Assembly: GCA_030619435.1 (NCBI GenBank)
Contig: JAUXBI010000102.1
Location: 1 to 6,555 of the forward strand
DNA: 6,555 nucleotides
DNA from: Syntrophaceae bacterium
GTDB lineage: Bacteria; Desulfobacterota; Syntrophia; Syntrophales; UBA2210
Direction of reading: 5' to 3'
Shown here: positions 6,193 to 6,555 of the stretch, piece after piece
Layout: every line of letters starts with the position of its first letter
Numbering within the stretch: position 1 is the stretch's first letter
Program-made: the position numbers and the translations under genes
The notes under the pieces: generated by a model
Databases searched by the model: none
Told to the model about the DNA's origin: nothing
Seen by the model: the letters and a program-made list of their open reading frames with translations, nothing else

Positions 6193-6555
6193 ATGAAAGA
6201 TGCACTTACGGTTACAGAACTGACCGGAGCCATAAAAGACTTTTTAGAATCCGGTTTTGACGTCATATGGGTCACGGGCGAAATTTCTAATCTTCGCCGT
6301 CCCGCCTCGGGTCATGTGTATTTTACTCTTAAGGATGAAGACAGCCAAATAAGGGTGGGTGCTTTCAGAGGTGCGGCGGGCAGGATAGGCTTTGATCTTG
6401 AAGACGGAATGAAGATAGTTTGCAGGGGAAGACTGAATGTCTACCCTGCACGGGGCGAGTACCAGCTCATCATAGATGCCGCAGAGCCGAAGGGTCTTGG
6501 AGCCCTTCAGATGGCCTTTGAACAGCTCAAGGAGCGTCTGGAAAAAGAAGGGCTG
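6193..6555 (+). CDS. xseA: Exodeoxyribonuclease VII large subunit XseA, N-terminal part (3' end outside window)
   Basis: The frame runs open from ATG 6193 to the right edge (121 complete codons), so only the N-terminal OB-fold nucleic-acid-binding domain is seen. XseA with several XseB subunits forms exonuclease VII, a metal-independent single-strand DNA exonuclease acting in repair. Signatures are Leu-Thr-Val-Thr-Glu-Leu-Thr (5-11), Trp-Val-Thr-Gly-Glu-Ile-Ser-Asn (26-33), Ser-Gly-His-Val-Tyr-Phe-Thr-Leu-Lys-Asp (39-48), Ala-Arg-Gly-Glu-Tyr-Gln-Leu (85-91) and a Phe-Glu-Gln-Leu-Lys-Glu-Arg-Leu helix near the edge. ATG 6193 places the conserved Thr-Val block five residues in, as in many relatives. 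An in-frame ATG at 6130 (and TTG 6127) would add 21 or 22 unconserved residues; neither start has a strong ribosome binding site. The downstream xseB expected in this locus lies outside the window. Confidence 0.93.
   Translation, partial: MKDALTVTELTGAIKDFLESGFDVIWVTGEISNLRRPASGHVYFTLKDEDSQIRVGAFRGAAGRIGFDLEDGMKIVCRGRLNVYPARGEYQLIIDAAEPKGLGALQMAFEQLKERLEKEGL

Overview
The window is ordinary-looking bacterial chromosome of moderate GC. It has densely packed, mostly co-oriented housekeeping genes and no sign of phage, plasmid, insertion sequence, CRISPR or RNA genes. Protein style (RpoD, DnaG, YqeY, HinT, the upstream conserved hypothetical), frequent TTG starts and the yqeY-dnaG-rpoD order point to a deltaproteobacterium (Desulfobacterota) or a near relative. 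That placement is an inference from resemblance, not from a search.

Layout: (1) 2-322 is the 3' end of a conserved protein of unknown function. (2) 323-1057 is hisA (histidine biosynthesis isomerase), starting with TTG directly after the previous stop codon. (3) 1068-1403 is a HinT-type HIT nucleotide hydrolase. (4) 1491-1934 is yqeY. (5) 1935-2101 is a non-coding spacer with two imperfect inverted repeats. (6) 2102-3886 is dnaG primase, again with a TTG start. (7) 3861-5618 is rpoD, the primary-type sigma factor, overlapping dnaG by 26 bases. (8) 5669-6052, on the minus strand, is a RidA-family deaminase with its own recognisable promoter. (9) 6193-6555, divergent from ridA, is the 5' part of xseA (exonuclease VII large subunit), cut by the window end.

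The core is a version of the macromolecular synthesis operon: yqeY, replication primase and primary sigma factor together, which ties replication initiation to transcription capacity. The usual rpsU (ribosomal protein S21) gene in front of yqeY/dnaG is not seen; a HIT gene and a lone hisA occupy the upstream side. No convincing rho-independent terminator was found.

The most interesting observation is the end of rpoD. Regions 1.1, 1.2, 2.1-2.4, 3 and 4.1 look like a textbook primary sigma factor. Region 4.2, the helix-turn-helix that reads the -35 promoter element, is strongly rewritten, while the frame stays open and the C-terminus has normal length. The positions that normally make base contacts appear changed, and the segment contains a 30-base-spaced direct repeat. 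No wholly undescribed system is evident.
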